64,000 nt of DNA from an uncultured Paracoccaceae bacterium (GCA_951812305.1 CATOSB010000022.1:1-64000); one strand, 5' to 3'; positions 7,400 through 16,536 are shown, numbered from the stretch's first letter. The notes: generated from the letters alone by a model not told the origin. Made by a program: numbers and translations.

Positions 7400-8788
7400 A
7401 TGAACCGGGCGCGAAGATTGATCCCCTTTTATCTGATCCCAATTTCGGGAGCCAGCCGCGCGGAAGCTCATGCTTCCGAGCAGGGATTTGTTTTGTTGTT
7501 GCCAACAGAATTGTATTCTGGCGCAGGCGTGGTTACCGTTTTGTTAACGCTGCTCGTACTGGGGTTTGTGGGCCAGAGACGGACCGGCCTTGCTTTTTCC
7601 ACGATCGGCTTGCCTGCACCGGGACTGAAGGCCGTCGCCGTTGCCGGGCGTTTGATGGCGCTCGCCATTCTCTTGCTTTTGTTAATGGCCGGAATTTTTG
7701 GTCCACGGGACCCGTTGAGCAATCCCCTGCCATTGATGGTGTGGACCGTATTCTGGATCGGGATCGTTTCGGTTCAGGGGCTGGTGGGTGATGTATGGCG
7801 GTTCGTCAATCCGTTTGCCGGGATATTGTGGTTGCTTCGCAGAGGCGGATATACCCCAAAAATTCGATTGCCGGGTAGAATCGGCATTTGGCCGGCGTTG
7901 GCGGGATTTTTGGTGTTTGCGGGGATCCTCTTGGCGGACCCGGCCCCTGCGGACCCGGGGCGACTGGCGCGGCTTTTGGCGGTTTATACTGGCCTTCACT
8001 CCGTGATGTTGTCGCTGTTCGGTGCGCGTTGGCTGGTACGGGGCGAAGTTTTTACAGTCTTGATGCGTATTTATGGCCGAGTCGGGCTGCTGGCGCGAAA
8101 GGCGGCCAAGCTGAACCTTGGCCTTTGGGGCTGGCAAATCTCGAGTTCTGCTGCCGTGCCGGTCGGGGCGGCGTTATTTTGCATTGTGCTACTGGCGGTC
8201 GGCAGTTTTGACGGGTTGAACGAGACTTTTTGGTGGTTGTCGGTTCTGGGCATCAACCCACTGGAGTTCCCCGGGCGTTCGGCAGTGATGTGGCAAAACC
8301 TCGCCGGGTTGATCGTGGCCATCGTGATGCTTTTGGTCGTGTTTACCGTAACGCTGGCATTAGGGCGCCGATTAGCAGGACAGGGCGCATCGTTCCCGGA
8401 GGTGTTCTGCCGTTTCGCGCCCACACTGTTGCCCATCGCGCTGGGCTATCACATCGCGCATTATCTTCCGAGTTTCCTTGTCGACAGCCAATATGCACTG
8501 GTTGCACTGTTGGACCCGTTTTTGAATGGGTCGGATTGGCTTGGGCTCGGAGAATTTTATGTTTCGACCGGGTTTTTCAATTCGAAAGCCAGTGTCCGGG
8601 TTATCTATCTGGCGCAGGCGGGCGCGGTGGTTTTGGGCCATATTATTGCGATTCTGACCGCTCATTCCGTCGCGACTGTCATGTATCAAAAAAGACGGGC
8701 AATCCTGTTGAGCCAGCTGCCATTGGCCGGTTTCATGCTGTTTTACACATGGTTTGGCCTTTGGCTGCTGGCTTCGCCCCGGTTCTGA
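7400..8788 (+). CDS. Polytopic membrane protein of unknown function
   Basis: 462 residues with a possible signal peptide (about 1-23, ending AEA) and roughly ten further hydrophobic helices (for example VVTVLLTLLVLGFV, LMALAILLLLLMAG, AIVMLLVVFTVTLALG, VALLDPFLNGSDWLGLG). A conserved-looking loop is VGDVWRFVNPFAGI. I recall similar roseobacter proteins carrying the odd database name fenitrothion hydrolase, but nothing in the sequence shows a hydrolase. Its divergent partner is PCuAC-like, so a metal-related envelope role is possible. It ends 93 bp before the transporter operon. Confidence 0.55.
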   Translation: MNRARRLIPFYLIPISGASRAEAHASEQGFVLLLPTELYSGAGVVTVLLTLLVLGFVGQRRTGLAFSTIGLPAPGLKAVAVAGRLMALAILLLLLMAGIFGPRDPLSNPLPLMVWTVFWIGIVSVQGLVGDVWRFVNPFAGILWLLRRGGYTPKIRLPGRIGIWPALAGFLVFAGILLADPAPADPGRLARLLAVYTGLHSVMLSLFGARWLVRGEVFTVLMRIYGRVGLLARKAAKLNLGLWGWQISSSAAVPVGAALFCIVLLAVGSFDGLNETFWWLSVLGINPLEFPGRSAVMWQNLAGLIVAIVMLLVVFTVTLALGRRLAGQGASFPEVFCRFAPTLLPIALGYHIAHYLPSFLVDSQYALVALLDPFLNGSDWLGLGEFYVSTGFFNSKASVRVIYLAQAGAVVLGHIIAILTAHSVATVMYQKRRAILLSQLPLAGFMLFYTWFGLWLLASPRF

Positions 8789-8881
8789 CAAAGAAAACCG
8801 TGGACAGGACGCTTAAGCGCCCGAATACTGGTGATTATGCCGCGCCAATTGGGCGAAACCTGACACATAGGGGGGTTAACT

Positions 8882-10162
8882 ATGACCGCAACGTCGAAAT
8901 TTTCACGCCGAGGAATGTTGAAATCTGTTGCTGCCGGTGGGGTGGCGGCATCGCTGCCCTTGTGGGCGCGGTACACCGACGCGCAGACGTCTGAGCCGAT
9001 CAAGGTCGGTTTTCAAGTGCATCGCACCGGGATCGGCGCGGCCTATGGCCGGTGGTACGACCGCACGACCACCGCGGCAGCGGCATTGATCAACGAGAAT
9101 GGCGGCATCAATGGCCGCTCTGTCGAAATCGTTGCCGAAGATGACGGGACCGATCCGAAACGCGGCGCTGAAGTGGTCGAGAAATTCGCCAATCAGCACG
9201 GCTGTGACATCGCGTTCGGGACGCTGTTTTCGCATGTTGTGATTGGCTCTGCGCCGCGCGCGGGGGAGTTAAAGATCCCGTATTTCGTGGTGTCAGAGGG
9301 GCATCACGTGGCGAGCGGGATGCTTAATCGCTATACGCTTCAACCCGGCATTACGGATGTAAAAAGTCAGGTGCAGGCCATGGCGCCCTACGTGCATTCG
9401 ACGCTCGGCAAGAAAGTGACGATGATCTATCCGGATTTCGCCTTTGGCCATGATCACCGCGATTATTTCAGCGCGGCAATGGAAGCGCAGGGTGGCGAGA
9501 TTTTGGAGAAGATCGCGATCCCGCCGACGGAGACGTCTTTCACCAAGTATTTTCCGAAAATCCCAAGGGATACCGATGTGCTGTACCACGTGATGGTCGG
9601 GCCCGCCGTTCTGACATTTGTGAAGGAGCTGGGCGAGTTCTTCGGGCCGTCTGCACCGGCGATCTTTGGGTTCATTGATTCGCTTGAGGCGGTTGATGTC
9701 ACATCACCCGGTCTGGAATTCCTGGACGGAACGTATTTCTGGGAAGGCAATCCGCGTTACGCGCAGGCCGATCAGAGCGATGCCGACAAGTTCTATCGTG
9801 AACGGGTGGGCGTCGATGCCAATGGCGCGTCGGTTAGTGATCCGGCCGACGTGTCGACCTATGCCCATATGTTCGGCTGTTGGGAGACGCTTCATGTGGT
9901 CAAGGCCGGGATGGAGGCCGCCGGGTATGCGGGACCGGGTGATCGCGGCAAGCTGATCGAAGCGGTCGAGGCGATGACGGATATGGCTGAGGGGATTGAG
10001 CATCCCCAAGGCGCAAAAGTCTTTAACGGCAAGACCCATCAGGTGTTTGGGCACCAATACATCAGTCAGGTTCAGGGCGGGAAGTTGGTGCGGGTTCATA
10101 CGACCAGCATTGAAGATACGTTCTATCCCGATGAGGTCGATTACACGGCGCAGGCGCTTTAA
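8882..10162 (+). CDS. HAAT-type ABC transporter substrate-binding protein, Tat-exported
   Basis: 426 residues, periplasmic receptor of the branched-chain amino acid/amide type (Peripla_BP_6 fold). The N terminus has a twin-arginine signal (SRRGMLKS, then a hydrophobic core to about residue 35). The mature part starts IKVGFQVHRTGIGAAYGRWY and has the family ENGGINGRSVEIVAEDDGTDP, and FGHDHRDYF in the hinge region. Export by Tat instead of Sec is notable for this family. The ligand is unknown. It is the first gene of a run with P450, VanZ-like, two permeases and two ATPases, 95 bp before the P450. A GGGGGG run precedes the ATG. Confidence 0.88.
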   Translation: MTATSKFSRRGMLKSVAAGGVAASLPLWARYTDAQTSEPIKVGFQVHRTGIGAAYGRWYDRTTTAAAALINENGGINGRSVEIVAEDDGTDPKRGAEVVEKFANQHGCDIAFGTLFSHVVIGSAPRAGELKIPYFVVSEGHHVASGMLNRYTLQPGITDVKSQVQAMAPYVHSTLGKKVTMIYPDFAFGHDHRDYFSAAMEAQGGEILEKIAIPPTETSFTKYFPKIPRDTDVLYHVMVGPAVLTFVKELGEFFGPSAPAIFGFIDSLEAVDVTSPGLEFLDGTYFWEGNPRYAQADQSDADKFYRERVGVDANGASVSDPADVSTYAHMFGCWETLHVVKAGMEAAGYAGPGDRGKLIEAVEAMTDMAEGIEHPQGAKVFNGKTHQVFGHQYISQVQGGKLVRVHTTSIEDTFYPDEVDYTAQAL

Positions 10163-10257
10163 AGGAGGGATTGCGCCCGGCTTTTGCCGGTCGCCCAACC
10201 GGGGGGCCAGCCCCCCGGACCCCCCGCCGTATTTGAGACCAAGAAGAAGGGATAGTT
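10163..10257. repeat. GC-run hairpin element with AAGAAGAAGG tail
   Basis: After a leading hairpin-like gcccggcttttgccgg, bases 10199-10218 form a near-perfect palindrome (ccggggggc, two bases, gccccccgg), followed by accccccgccgtatttgagaccaagaagaagg. The tail lies just before the P450 ATG at 10258 and could act as its ribosome binding site. A related core (gccccccggaccccccgg) is at 18151-18170, and a related tail at 53730-53750. I recall such elements as common in roseobacter intergenic DNA. Confidence 0.55.
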
Positions 10258-11451
10258 ATGGTGCGGGAGCTTTCACTGCGCGATCCGGGGTTTGAGGCTG
10301 ACAGATACGGGTTAATTGAAGAACTGCGGGCGGAGGCACCGTTTTTCCGCACGCCTGAGGGGGCGGTGGTGTTTCTCAATCAGGATGATGTGAGTGAGGT
10401 TCTGGCCTGTCGCGATTTTCGGTTCACCTTTGACCTGATTGACGACACAAAAAGCCCCTATCTTGCTAATGCCATCGAGCATGAATTGTTGAATATGCAC
10501 GGGCAGGCGCATGAGCGCCTGTCGCGGCTGCTGAAGATGGCACTCCGGGATCGGGTTTTCGAAGGCATGGCGGCGCGGGTGGATGAGATCGTCGCCGGGT
10601 TGATCAACGAAATGCCTGATGGGTCGTTTGAGTTCTGCTCGAGTTTCGCCGATCCACTACCGGCGCGGGTTTTGGGTCCGATGTTTGGCATCCCTTATGA
10701 GGACACTGACGGGTTGGGTGACTGGATCAGGGTTGGCGGGCGCAAAATTGATGCGCTGCAATCCGGAGTCGGGATTGAAGACGTCGAGGCGGCGAACCGG
10801 AAAATTCACGACTTCTTGCGCGGGCTGCTGGTGGAGCGGAGGGAGAATTTGGGGGATGACATATTCTCTGAACTGATGCGGGCAGAGATCGCTGGCGACC
10901 GGATGAGCGACGATGAACTGGTCTATCTGGCCGGCGAGTTGGCAAGTGCAGGGGTGGACACGACCAGCACGCAATTGCCGCTGATCCTGTTAGCCTTGCT
11001 GGAACATCCCGACGAAATGGCAAAGCTGCGCGCCGATCCGAAACTGGCATTGCGCGCGGTGGATGAAGGGATGCGTTTTGCGCCGCTGCCCTGGGCCATA
11101 CCACACGCGGCGGTGCGGGATTTCGAATATCGCGGGATCGCGTTTAAAAAGGGTGATCTGGCCTTTGTTCTGATCCCGGCGGCGAACCGGGACCCAGCGG
11201 TGGTGCGGGATGGGGAACGGTTTGACATCACCCGTGACAGAGTGCGGCATTTCTCGTTCGGTGCGGGGATGCACGCTTGCTCGGGGGCACAGCTGGCGCG
11301 GATGGAGATGGCGGCCGCGTTGCAGCAATTGGTCACGCGGTTTTCTGACATCCGATTGGCGGGGAAACCGGAATGGGTGCCGGGGAATGTCGGGCGGACG
11401 TTGAAATCTTTGCAAATTCGCGCCGAACGCCAGCTGGATTTCGCCAGATAA
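10258..11451 (+). CDS. Cytochrome P450
   Basis: 397-residue soluble bacterial P450, a heme monooxygenase that needs external redox partners; none are encoded nearby. The heme-binding loop is FSFGAGMHACSGAQLARME with the axial Cys at residue 341. The I-helix oxygen-activation motif is AGVDTT (from residue 231). The K-helix ExxR is E270-x-x-R273. The length is normal. It sits between the substrate-binding protein and the permeases of a HAAT transporter, so its substrate may be what the transporter imports, which is inference. The family within the P450s cannot be told by eye. Confidence 0.93.
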   Translation: MVRELSLRDPGFEADRYGLIEELRAEAPFFRTPEGAVVFLNQDDVSEVLACRDFRFTFDLIDDTKSPYLANAIEHELLNMHGQAHERLSRLLKMALRDRVFEGMAARVDEIVAGLINEMPDGSFEFCSSFADPLPARVLGPMFGIPYEDTDGLGDWIRVGGRKIDALQSGVGIEDVEAANRKIHDFLRGLLVERRENLGDDIFSELMRAEIAGDRMSDDELVYLAGELASAGVDTTSTQLPLILLALLEHPDEMAKLRADPKLALRAVDEGMRFAPLPWAIPHAAVRDFEYRGIAFKKGDLAFVLIPAANRDPAVVRDGERFDITRDRVRHFSFGAGMHACSGAQLARMEMAAALQQLVTRFSDIRLAGKPEWVPGNVGRTLKSLQIRAERQLDFAR

Positions 11452-11474
11452 AGCCCATCTGCTAATTTCGCGAC

Positions 11475-12035
11475 ATGACCATTCGGGGATTGGACAGAGA
11501 AGGCCGGTTGTGGTTATGCGCCGTGGCTATTTTATTGCTGATCGTGGTGAACCTGTTTTTCGGCGCGGCGATTGCCGCGAAATTGCAGGTTTGGAACGCG
11601 ATTGGACCGGTCACCTTTTCTGCAGGGATGGTTTTGGTGGCCGCCGCTGTGATTGCACATGGGCTGGCCGGGGGGGCAAGGTTGGTCGCGATGGCGGTAT
11701 CGCTTGCTGTTCTTTCCGTCGGCGTTCTGACGATTGCGCGAATGACGTCTCCGGCGGAGCGTACGCATCTGATTGAATATGGTGCCTTGGCACTGGTGGT
11801 ATTTGCGGCGCTGTTGGCGCGGCGAGACAACGGGCGGACCGTACCCGCCCCTGCGATAATCGCAATCGCGATCGTTGTTTGTGTCGGTGTCGCTGATGAG
11901 TGTGTTCAGGCGTTCTTGCCCTCGCGGGTGTTCGATCCGGTCGACATCATGTTCAACGCTGCCGCGGCGACGGGTGCTGTTGTTGTCAGCACTGTCGTTC
12001 GTGTGGCGCGAGCATGGTTTAGTGCTGACCTATGA
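11475..12035 (+). CDS. VanZ-like membrane protein
   Basis: 186 residues with about five hydrophobic helices. It shows the VanZ-like pattern: a charged ERTHLIEYGALALV after the third helix and DECVQAFLPSRVFDPVDIMFNAAAATGA near the end, which correspond to the HfxEYg and DexQqfxpgRxxdxxDxxxNxxGxxxG signatures. The function of such proteins outside glycopeptide resistance clusters is unknown. It starts 24 bp after the P450 stop and ends 59 bp before the permease, inside the transporter operon. Confidence 0.75.
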   Translation: MTIRGLDREGRLWLCAVAILLLIVVNLFFGAAIAAKLQVWNAIGPVTFSAGMVLVAAAVIAHGLAGGARLVAMAVSLAVLSVGVLTIARMTSPAERTHLIEYGALALVVFAALLARRDNGRTVPAPAIIAIAIVVCVGVADECVQAFLPSRVFDPVDIMFNAAAATGAVVVSTVVRVARAWFSADL

Positions 12036-12094
12036 CCGCAACTTCCGCAAATCGCTTGCCCCGGAGTGGTTCCGCTGGGTACTGCTAGCGGAGT

Positions 12095-13030
12095 ATGGAA
12101 TTCGGACCACATCTGATGCTTGCCTCGCTCGAAGGCGCGGTAACGGCGGCGGTATTGACGCTGACAGCATTGGGGCTGTCGTTGGTGTTTGGCGTGATGC
12201 GGGTCGTGAACGTGGCGCATGGCGAGTTTTACATGCTGGGCGCAGTCTTGGCGTGGTTTGTGGCGACCTCGCTGGGTGGGCATCCGGCGGTTGGATTTTT
12301 GGCGGCGCTGGTGGTGGCACCGGTGGTTGTTGGGCTGATCGCGGCAGCTGCCGATATGACCATTCTCAAACGCGTAGAATACGATCCGGAACGGACCATC
12401 GTTGTCACGATCGGACTGTTATACATCATTCAGCAAGTGACGCTGATGACATACGGGCCAGAGGCGCGGCCGGTTCAGGAACCGTTTAACAGCCGCATCC
12501 TTCTGCCGCTTCTGGACTGGAGCGGTGGCTGGCCGAAAGTGTATTTCCCAACCGGTTGGGGTGCGCCCTCAACCACATCCTACAAACTGTTCGTGATCGC
12601 GGCGGCGGCGGTCGTCGTCATTGGCGTCTGGCTGATGATGACGCGCACGAAAATCGGGCTGGTCATGCGTGCCACCCAGTTGGATGGCGAGATGGCGCAG
12701 GTGTTCGGGATTCCGGTTGAGCGGGTCTATGCGCTGGTCTTCGGGATTGGCGCGGCGCTGGCGGCGCTGGGCGCGGTGCTGGTCGTACCGATCCAGCAGG
12801 CGCATTACCTGATGGGACAGGATCCGCTTTTGCTGAGTTTTATTGTGGTGATCATCGGCGGGTTGGGGTCTTTGCCGGGGACGGTTGTTGCGGCGGTACT
12901 GATCGGGATGTCGGACGGGATCATTTCGGTCTTTTTTGACCCGACATTAGCGAAGATATTGGCCACGGTTCTGGTGGCGCTGGTTCTTGTGTTCCGCCCG
13001 CAAGGTCTGTTCGGGGCACGCGCGGCATGA
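12095..13030 (+). CDS. HAAT ABC transporter permease, LivH type
   Basis: 311-residue inner-membrane permease with about eight helices, LivH/UrtB type (EGAVTAAVLTLTALGLSLVFG, MRVVNVAHGEFYMLGA near the N terminus; GIGAALAALGAVLVVP; FIVVIIGGLGSLPGTVVAAVLIG near the C terminus). The start is ATG 12095; ATG 12116 (MLASLEGAV) is an alternative that matches family starts better. The 3' end overlaps the next permease by four bases. It pairs with LivM to form the channel. Confidence 0.9.
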   Translation: MEFGPHLMLASLEGAVTAAVLTLTALGLSLVFGVMRVVNVAHGEFYMLGAVLAWFVATSLGGHPAVGFLAALVVAPVVVGLIAAAADMTILKRVEYDPERTIVVTIGLLYIIQQVTLMTYGPEARPVQEPFNSRILLPLLDWSGGWPKVYFPTGWGAPSTTSYKLFVIAAAAVVVIGVWLMMTRTKIGLVMRATQLDGEMAQVFGIPVERVYALVFGIGAALAALGAVLVVPIQQAHYLMGQDPLLLSFIVVIIGGLGSLPGTVVAAVLIGMSDGIISVFFDPTLAKILATVLVALVLVFRPQGLFGARAA

Positions 13031-13971
13031 GCGATGCGCGAAAGGGGCTGATCCTGCATCTGGGGCTTTTGGTGCTGTTGTTCGGGTTGCAATTCGTGCT
13101 GCCCGCCTATCACCACGGCAATCTGGCGCGGGTGATGGTTTTGGCGAGCTATGCCATCGGTTACAATCTTTTGTTTGGATACACCGGGCTTTTGAGCCTT
13201 GGTCATGCAATGTTCTTTGCTGCCGGTATGTATGGCATGGGGCTCGCCATTCGACATTTGGGCTGGTCGCCCGCACCGGCACTGATCGCAGGTATTGCGG
13301 CGGGGGCGGTGGTGTCGGCGGCGTTGGGCGCGCTGGCACTGCGCACAGCGGGAGTGGCATTCATGATCGTGACGTTGATGTTCAGCCAGGCGGTTTACCT
13401 GGCGGTGCTTTATTTCGGAGAATGGACGCGGGGCGACGAAGGGTTTGTCATCCAACAGGCGCAGCGGGTTTTATGGGGTGTCGATCTGAGCCAGCCCGAG
13501 GCGCGGTATTTCGCGGCGCTAATCCTGTTCGGGGTCTGTCTGTTGGTGTCGCTGGCGCTGATCCAGCGCCCGTTCGGCAAAGTGCTGATCGCCATTCGCG
13601 AAAACGAAGAACGCGCGCGAATGCTGGGTTATGACGTGTTCCGCTATAAGCTGGGCGCGGTCGTGCTTTCCGGCACATTCTCAGCCACATCAGGCGCGTT
13701 TTACGGGCTGCTGTTTGGCTATGTCGGGGCGACGTTTTCGACCGTGCAGTATTCGATACTGCCGCTGTTATGGGTCTTGCTGGGCGGGGCGGGGACCATT
13801 GTGGGGCCGTTTATCGGGGCGCTGTTCACGTTCTATCTGATCGATATATCGAGCGATCTGACGACGGCACATATGCTGATCGTTGGCGTTGTGCTGGTCG
13901 CAGTCACGTTGTTTGCCCGCCAAGGGATTGCGGGCGAATTGCGCGCACGGCTGTGGCGGTGGCTGCCGTGA
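13027..13971 (+). CDS. HAAT ABC transporter permease, LivM type
   Basis: 314-residue permease, the second channel subunit. The family core is visible: YAIGYNLLFGYTGLLSLGHAMFF near residue 45, and the cytoplasmic ATPase-contact loop IRENEERARMLGYDVFRYKLGAVVLSG near residue 190, followed by GGAGTIVGPFIGALFTF. The ATGA overlap with the upstream permease implies translational coupling. The 3' end overlaps the ATPase gene through GTGA. Confidence 0.9.
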   Translation: MSDARKGLILHLGLLVLLFGLQFVLPAYHHGNLARVMVLASYAIGYNLLFGYTGLLSLGHAMFFAAGMYGMGLAIRHLGWSPAPALIAGIAAGAVVSAALGALALRTAGVAFMIVTLMFSQAVYLAVLYFGEWTRGDEGFVIQQAQRVLWGVDLSQPEARYFAALILFGVCLLVSLALIQRPFGKVLIAIRENEERARMLGYDVFRYKLGAVVLSGTFSATSGAFYGLLFGYVGATFSTVQYSILPLLWVLLGGAGTIVGPFIGALFTFYLIDISSDLTTAHMLIVGVVLVAVTLFARQGIAGELRARLWRWLP

Positions 13972-14669
13972 CGCTTTTGGCGACCTATGACCTGTCGAAG
14001 GATTTCGGCGGACTACACGCGGTGAGGGGCGTGAATTTCGACCTGCCGAAGGGGGAAATCCGCGCGCTGATCGGGCCGAATGGCGCGGGAAAGACGAGTT
14101 TTGTGAACCTTTTGTGCGGGCGGACAGAGCCAAGTTCGGGGCGCGTGGTTTTCGGCGGCAAGGATATCACCGCGAAACCGGCGCATGTGCGGATCGGACT
14201 GGGTATCGCCTATACTTTCCAGATCACCAGTATCTTCGTGAAACTAACCGTGCGCGAGAATGTGGCGCTGGCCGTCCGGCGGCGTGGCGGGGTTGTCGCG
14301 CGGGATGTGCCGGAAGCCTTGGAGCGCGTTGGATTGGCGGCGCGGATTGACGAGGTCGCGGGCGATTTGAGCTATGGACATCAGCGGTTGTTGGAAATCG
14401 CGATGGGTTTGGCGCAAAAGCCGAAGCTTCTTATTCTGGATGAGCCGACACAGGGATTGTCAGAGGGCGAAATCGTGGCGTTTTGCGATCTGGTCGAAGG
14501 GTTGGCGCCGGAAACGACCGTCCTGCTGATCGAGCACAATATGAACGTCGTTATGGATGTCGCCGAACGGATCACCGTATTGAATTTCGGCGCAGTTCTG
14601 GCGGAGGGGACACCGGAAGAAATACGTGGAAATGCCGAGGTTCAGGCCGCCTATCTGGGGGGTGGGTGA
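13968..14669 (+). CDS. HAAT ABC transporter ATPase, LivG type
   Basis: 233 residues from a GTG that overlaps the previous stop (GTGA). Walker A is GPNGAGKTS (about residue 37), the signature is LSYGHQRLLEIAMGLA, Walker B is LLILDEPTQGL, and the switch His is in LLIEHNMNVV. The family AHVRIGLGIAYTFQITSIF Q-loop is present. A longer upstream frame reading is a shadow over the permease. It powers uptake with the LivF-type partner, which begins at the last base of its stop codon. Confidence 0.92.
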   Translation: MTLLATYDLSKDFGGLHAVRGVNFDLPKGEIRALIGPNGAGKTSFVNLLCGRTEPSSGRVVFGGKDITAKPAHVRIGLGIAYTFQITSIFVKLTVRENVALAVRRRGGVVARDVPEALERVGLAARIDEVAGDLSYGHQRLLEIAMGLAQKPKLLILDEPTQGLSEGEIVAFCDLVEGLAPETTVLLIEHNMNVVMDVAERITVLNFGAVLAEGTPEEIRGNAEVQAAYLGGG

Positions 14670-15364
14670 TGCTGGACCTTCAGAATGTCGAAACAGGGTA
14701 TGGCGCGGCACGTGTATTGCGGGGTGTGTCGCTGGACGTGCGGGCAGGAGAGATACATTGCCTGATGGGTCGGAACGGTGCGGGCAAGACTACGACGATG
14801 AAGGCGATCACTGGGCTGCTGACGCTTTGGTCCGGTGAGTTGCAGATTGATGGAGCAAGCGTGGGCAAGCTTCCCGCACATGAACGCGGAAAAGAAGGGA
14901 TCAGCTATATTCCGCAAGGCAGGCGACTGTTTTCGGAATTGACGGTCGCACAGAATCTGGAGGTCGGGCTGATGACCCGTGCGTCGTCGCGTGCGGTGCG
15001 CGAGAAGGTGCTGGACCTGTTTCCGCGGTTGCGGGAGCGGTTGGGGCAGAGGGCGATGACTTTGTCGGGTGGTGAGCAACAGATGCTTGCGACAGCACGG
15101 GCATTGTGTACGGAGCCGAAAGTGTTGCTGTTGGATGAGCCGACGGAAGGCTTACAGCCAACCATGGTGACCGCAATTGAGGATGTTGTTTTGCAGATGC
15201 GCGAGGAAGGGGTCGCGATCCTGTTGGTGGAGCAGCATCTGGAGGCGGTATTGCGGCTGGCGGATAGAGTGACGTTTATCGAAAACGGGCAAAGCCGGAA
15301 GACGGTTGACGCAGGCGAATTGTCAGCAGGCGATCCCCTGGTCGGGAGATATTTGGGGGTTTAG
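14669..15364 (+). CDS. HAAT ABC transporter ATPase, LivF type
   Basis: 231 residues from ATG 14669, which shares one base with the LivG-type stop (TGATG). Walker A is GRNGAGKTTTM, the signature LSGGEQQMLATARAL, Walker B VLLLDEPTEGL, with the LivF-type ISYIPQGRRLFSELTVAQNL Q-loop and the VEQHLE switch. It is the last gene of the operon. A hairpin about 90 bp downstream may end transcription. Confidence 0.92.
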   Translation: MLDLQNVETGYGAARVLRGVSLDVRAGEIHCLMGRNGAGKTTTMKAITGLLTLWSGELQIDGASVGKLPAHERGKEGISYIPQGRRLFSELTVAQNLEVGLMTRASSRAVREKVLDLFPRLRERLGQRAMTLSGGEQQMLATARALCTEPKVLLLDEPTEGLQPTMVTAIEDVVLQMREEGVAILLVEQHLEAVLRLADRVTFIENGQSRKTVDAGELSAGDPLVGRYLGV

Positions 15365-15455
15365 ATGGCATTGCGACGTTGGTTGGATTTGGCCTGAAGG
15401 GGACATTGCGCGATTGCGCCTCTCGCGCGGAATCAAGCCGCAGGCGCCGCGCGAT

Positions 15456-15481
15456 CGCCTGCCCGTCCCGGCGGGCTGGCG
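15456..15481. repeat. Hairpin element downstream of the LivF-type gene
   Basis: The arms cgcctgcccg (15456-15465) and cgggctggcg (15472-15481) pair at nine of ten positions around a six-base loop. There is no T-tract, so it is not a classical terminator; it looks like a REP-type intergenic palindrome. The remaining sequence between 15365 and 15657 holds no credible gene. Frames there have no start signal and no recognisable product. Confidence 0.45.
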
Positions 15482-15657
15482 ATTTGGTGAGGCTGGGCGC
15501 AAGCCGTTGAAAGTCTACGGACTTGGCTTGGATAAACGGGCAAACTGCATGGTCGCATCGCCATCCCACGGGCAGGCAATCGCGCGTCTTTTCTCGTGAT
15601 TTGCGAACGTCAGCTAAAGGCCAGATTGCGACATACGGCCTTCCAAGAGTGTCCTAA

Positions 15658-15942
15658 CTACAAACGCTCATAAACACGCACGATCTTCTCGGCGATAATG
15701 TCCGCAGACGCCGCATCAAAATCCTTGAAATGAGCGGACGCCAAATGCGCGTCAAACGCGGCACGGTCATCATAAAGCTCATAAAGAAAAATCTCGCTGG
15801 GATTATCGGAGTGCTGGCATACATCGAACTGGCGGCAGCCCGGTTCGCTGGCCGTTGAAGTCGCGGCGTTGGCATTCATCATTGGCAGAAATGCGTCCAG
15901 GTGTTCGGGCTTCACCCGGAAAACAACAGTAACAACATACAT
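15658..15942 (-). CDS. ABM-domain (YgiN-like) monooxygenase family protein
   Basis: 94-residue single-domain protein of the antibiotic biosynthesis monooxygenase fold, a dimeric ferredoxin-like barrel. Family features are VTVVFRVKPEHLDAFLP at the start, EPGCRQFDVCQHSDNPSEIFLYELYDD in the middle, and HLASAHFKDF. Members include quinol monooxygenases that work without cofactor, but the substrate here is unknown. It lies six bases downstream of the glutathione transferase gene on the same strand, which suggests a shared transcript for detoxification. Confidence 0.85.
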   Translation of the reverse strand: MYVVTVVFRVKPEHLDAFLPMMNANAATSTASEPGCRQFDVCQHSDNPSEIFLYELYDDRAAFDAHLASAHFKDFDAASADIIAEKIVRVYERL

Positions 15943-15948
15943 AACCGG

Positions 15949-16536
15949 TTATCCTTCGTTGGCGCGCTGATATGCGGGGCGGTTGCGCAGGGAGGTGAAA
16001 TAGGCGGCGAGTCGCTCTGATGGCTCAGGGAATTTCGCCACCTCGGCCCAGCGCGAGCAGTGCCCGGCGAGGATGTCGGGGATCGTCATGGTTTCGCCCA
16101 TCAGGAACCGTCCATCGCCGAGCCGGTGTTCCAAACGTTCCAGAGACCGTTCATATTCCCATTTCAGGGTTTCTTTGATCTCTGGCACACGGCGTTCCTC
16201 TGGCAGGATGAAGGTATTGCGCGCGGCGGTCCACAGCAGCGATTCAAACTCATCGGAAAGGAACATAGTATGGCCATCCTGAACGGCGCGTTCTTTCGTA
16301 CCCGCCGGGCGGGTCAGTTTCCCATGCTTGTCGGCGAGGTAGGTTATGATGGCAACGGAGTCGGTAATCACTGTATCCCCGTCCAGCATGACCGGAAGCT
16401 TGCCAGCAGGGTAGTGGCGCGTGACCTCTTCTGACCGGGGTTTGGTCGGGGTGATTTCGTAGGGTTCGCCGATTTCCTCCAGCATCCAGATCACGCGAAA
16501 ACCTCGATTTCGGGCGCTGCCGATGACGTGGTACAT
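15949..16536 (-). CDS. Glutathione S-transferase family protein
   Basis: 195 residues from ATG 16536, chosen because GGAGAG lies seven bases upstream; a frame extending to 16626 adds 30 unrelated residues. The N-terminal thioredoxin-fold domain shows the glutathione-site cis-Pro and Ser-containing stretch (AGKLPVMLDGDTVITDSVAIITYLADKHG). The C-terminal helical domain has the N-capping region MTIPDILAGHCSRWAE. It probably conjugates or reduces xenobiotics in the cytosol. The ABM gene follows at once. Confidence 0.9.
   Translation of the reverse strand: MYHVIGSARNRGFRVIWMLEEIGEPYEITPTKPRSEEVTRHYPAGKLPVMLDGDTVITDSVAIITYLADKHGKLTRPAGTKERAVQDGHTMFLSDEFESLLWTAARNTFILPEERRVPEIKETLKWEYERSLERLEHRLGDGRFLMGETMTIPDILAGHCSRWAEVAKFPEPSERLAAYFTSLRNRPAYQRANEG

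Noticed and set aside
15365-15657. A 97-codon plus-strand frame starting inside the LivF-type gene (15306)
   Set aside because: It begins in another coding frame, lacks a ribosome binding site and crosses a hairpin element; no family resemblance.
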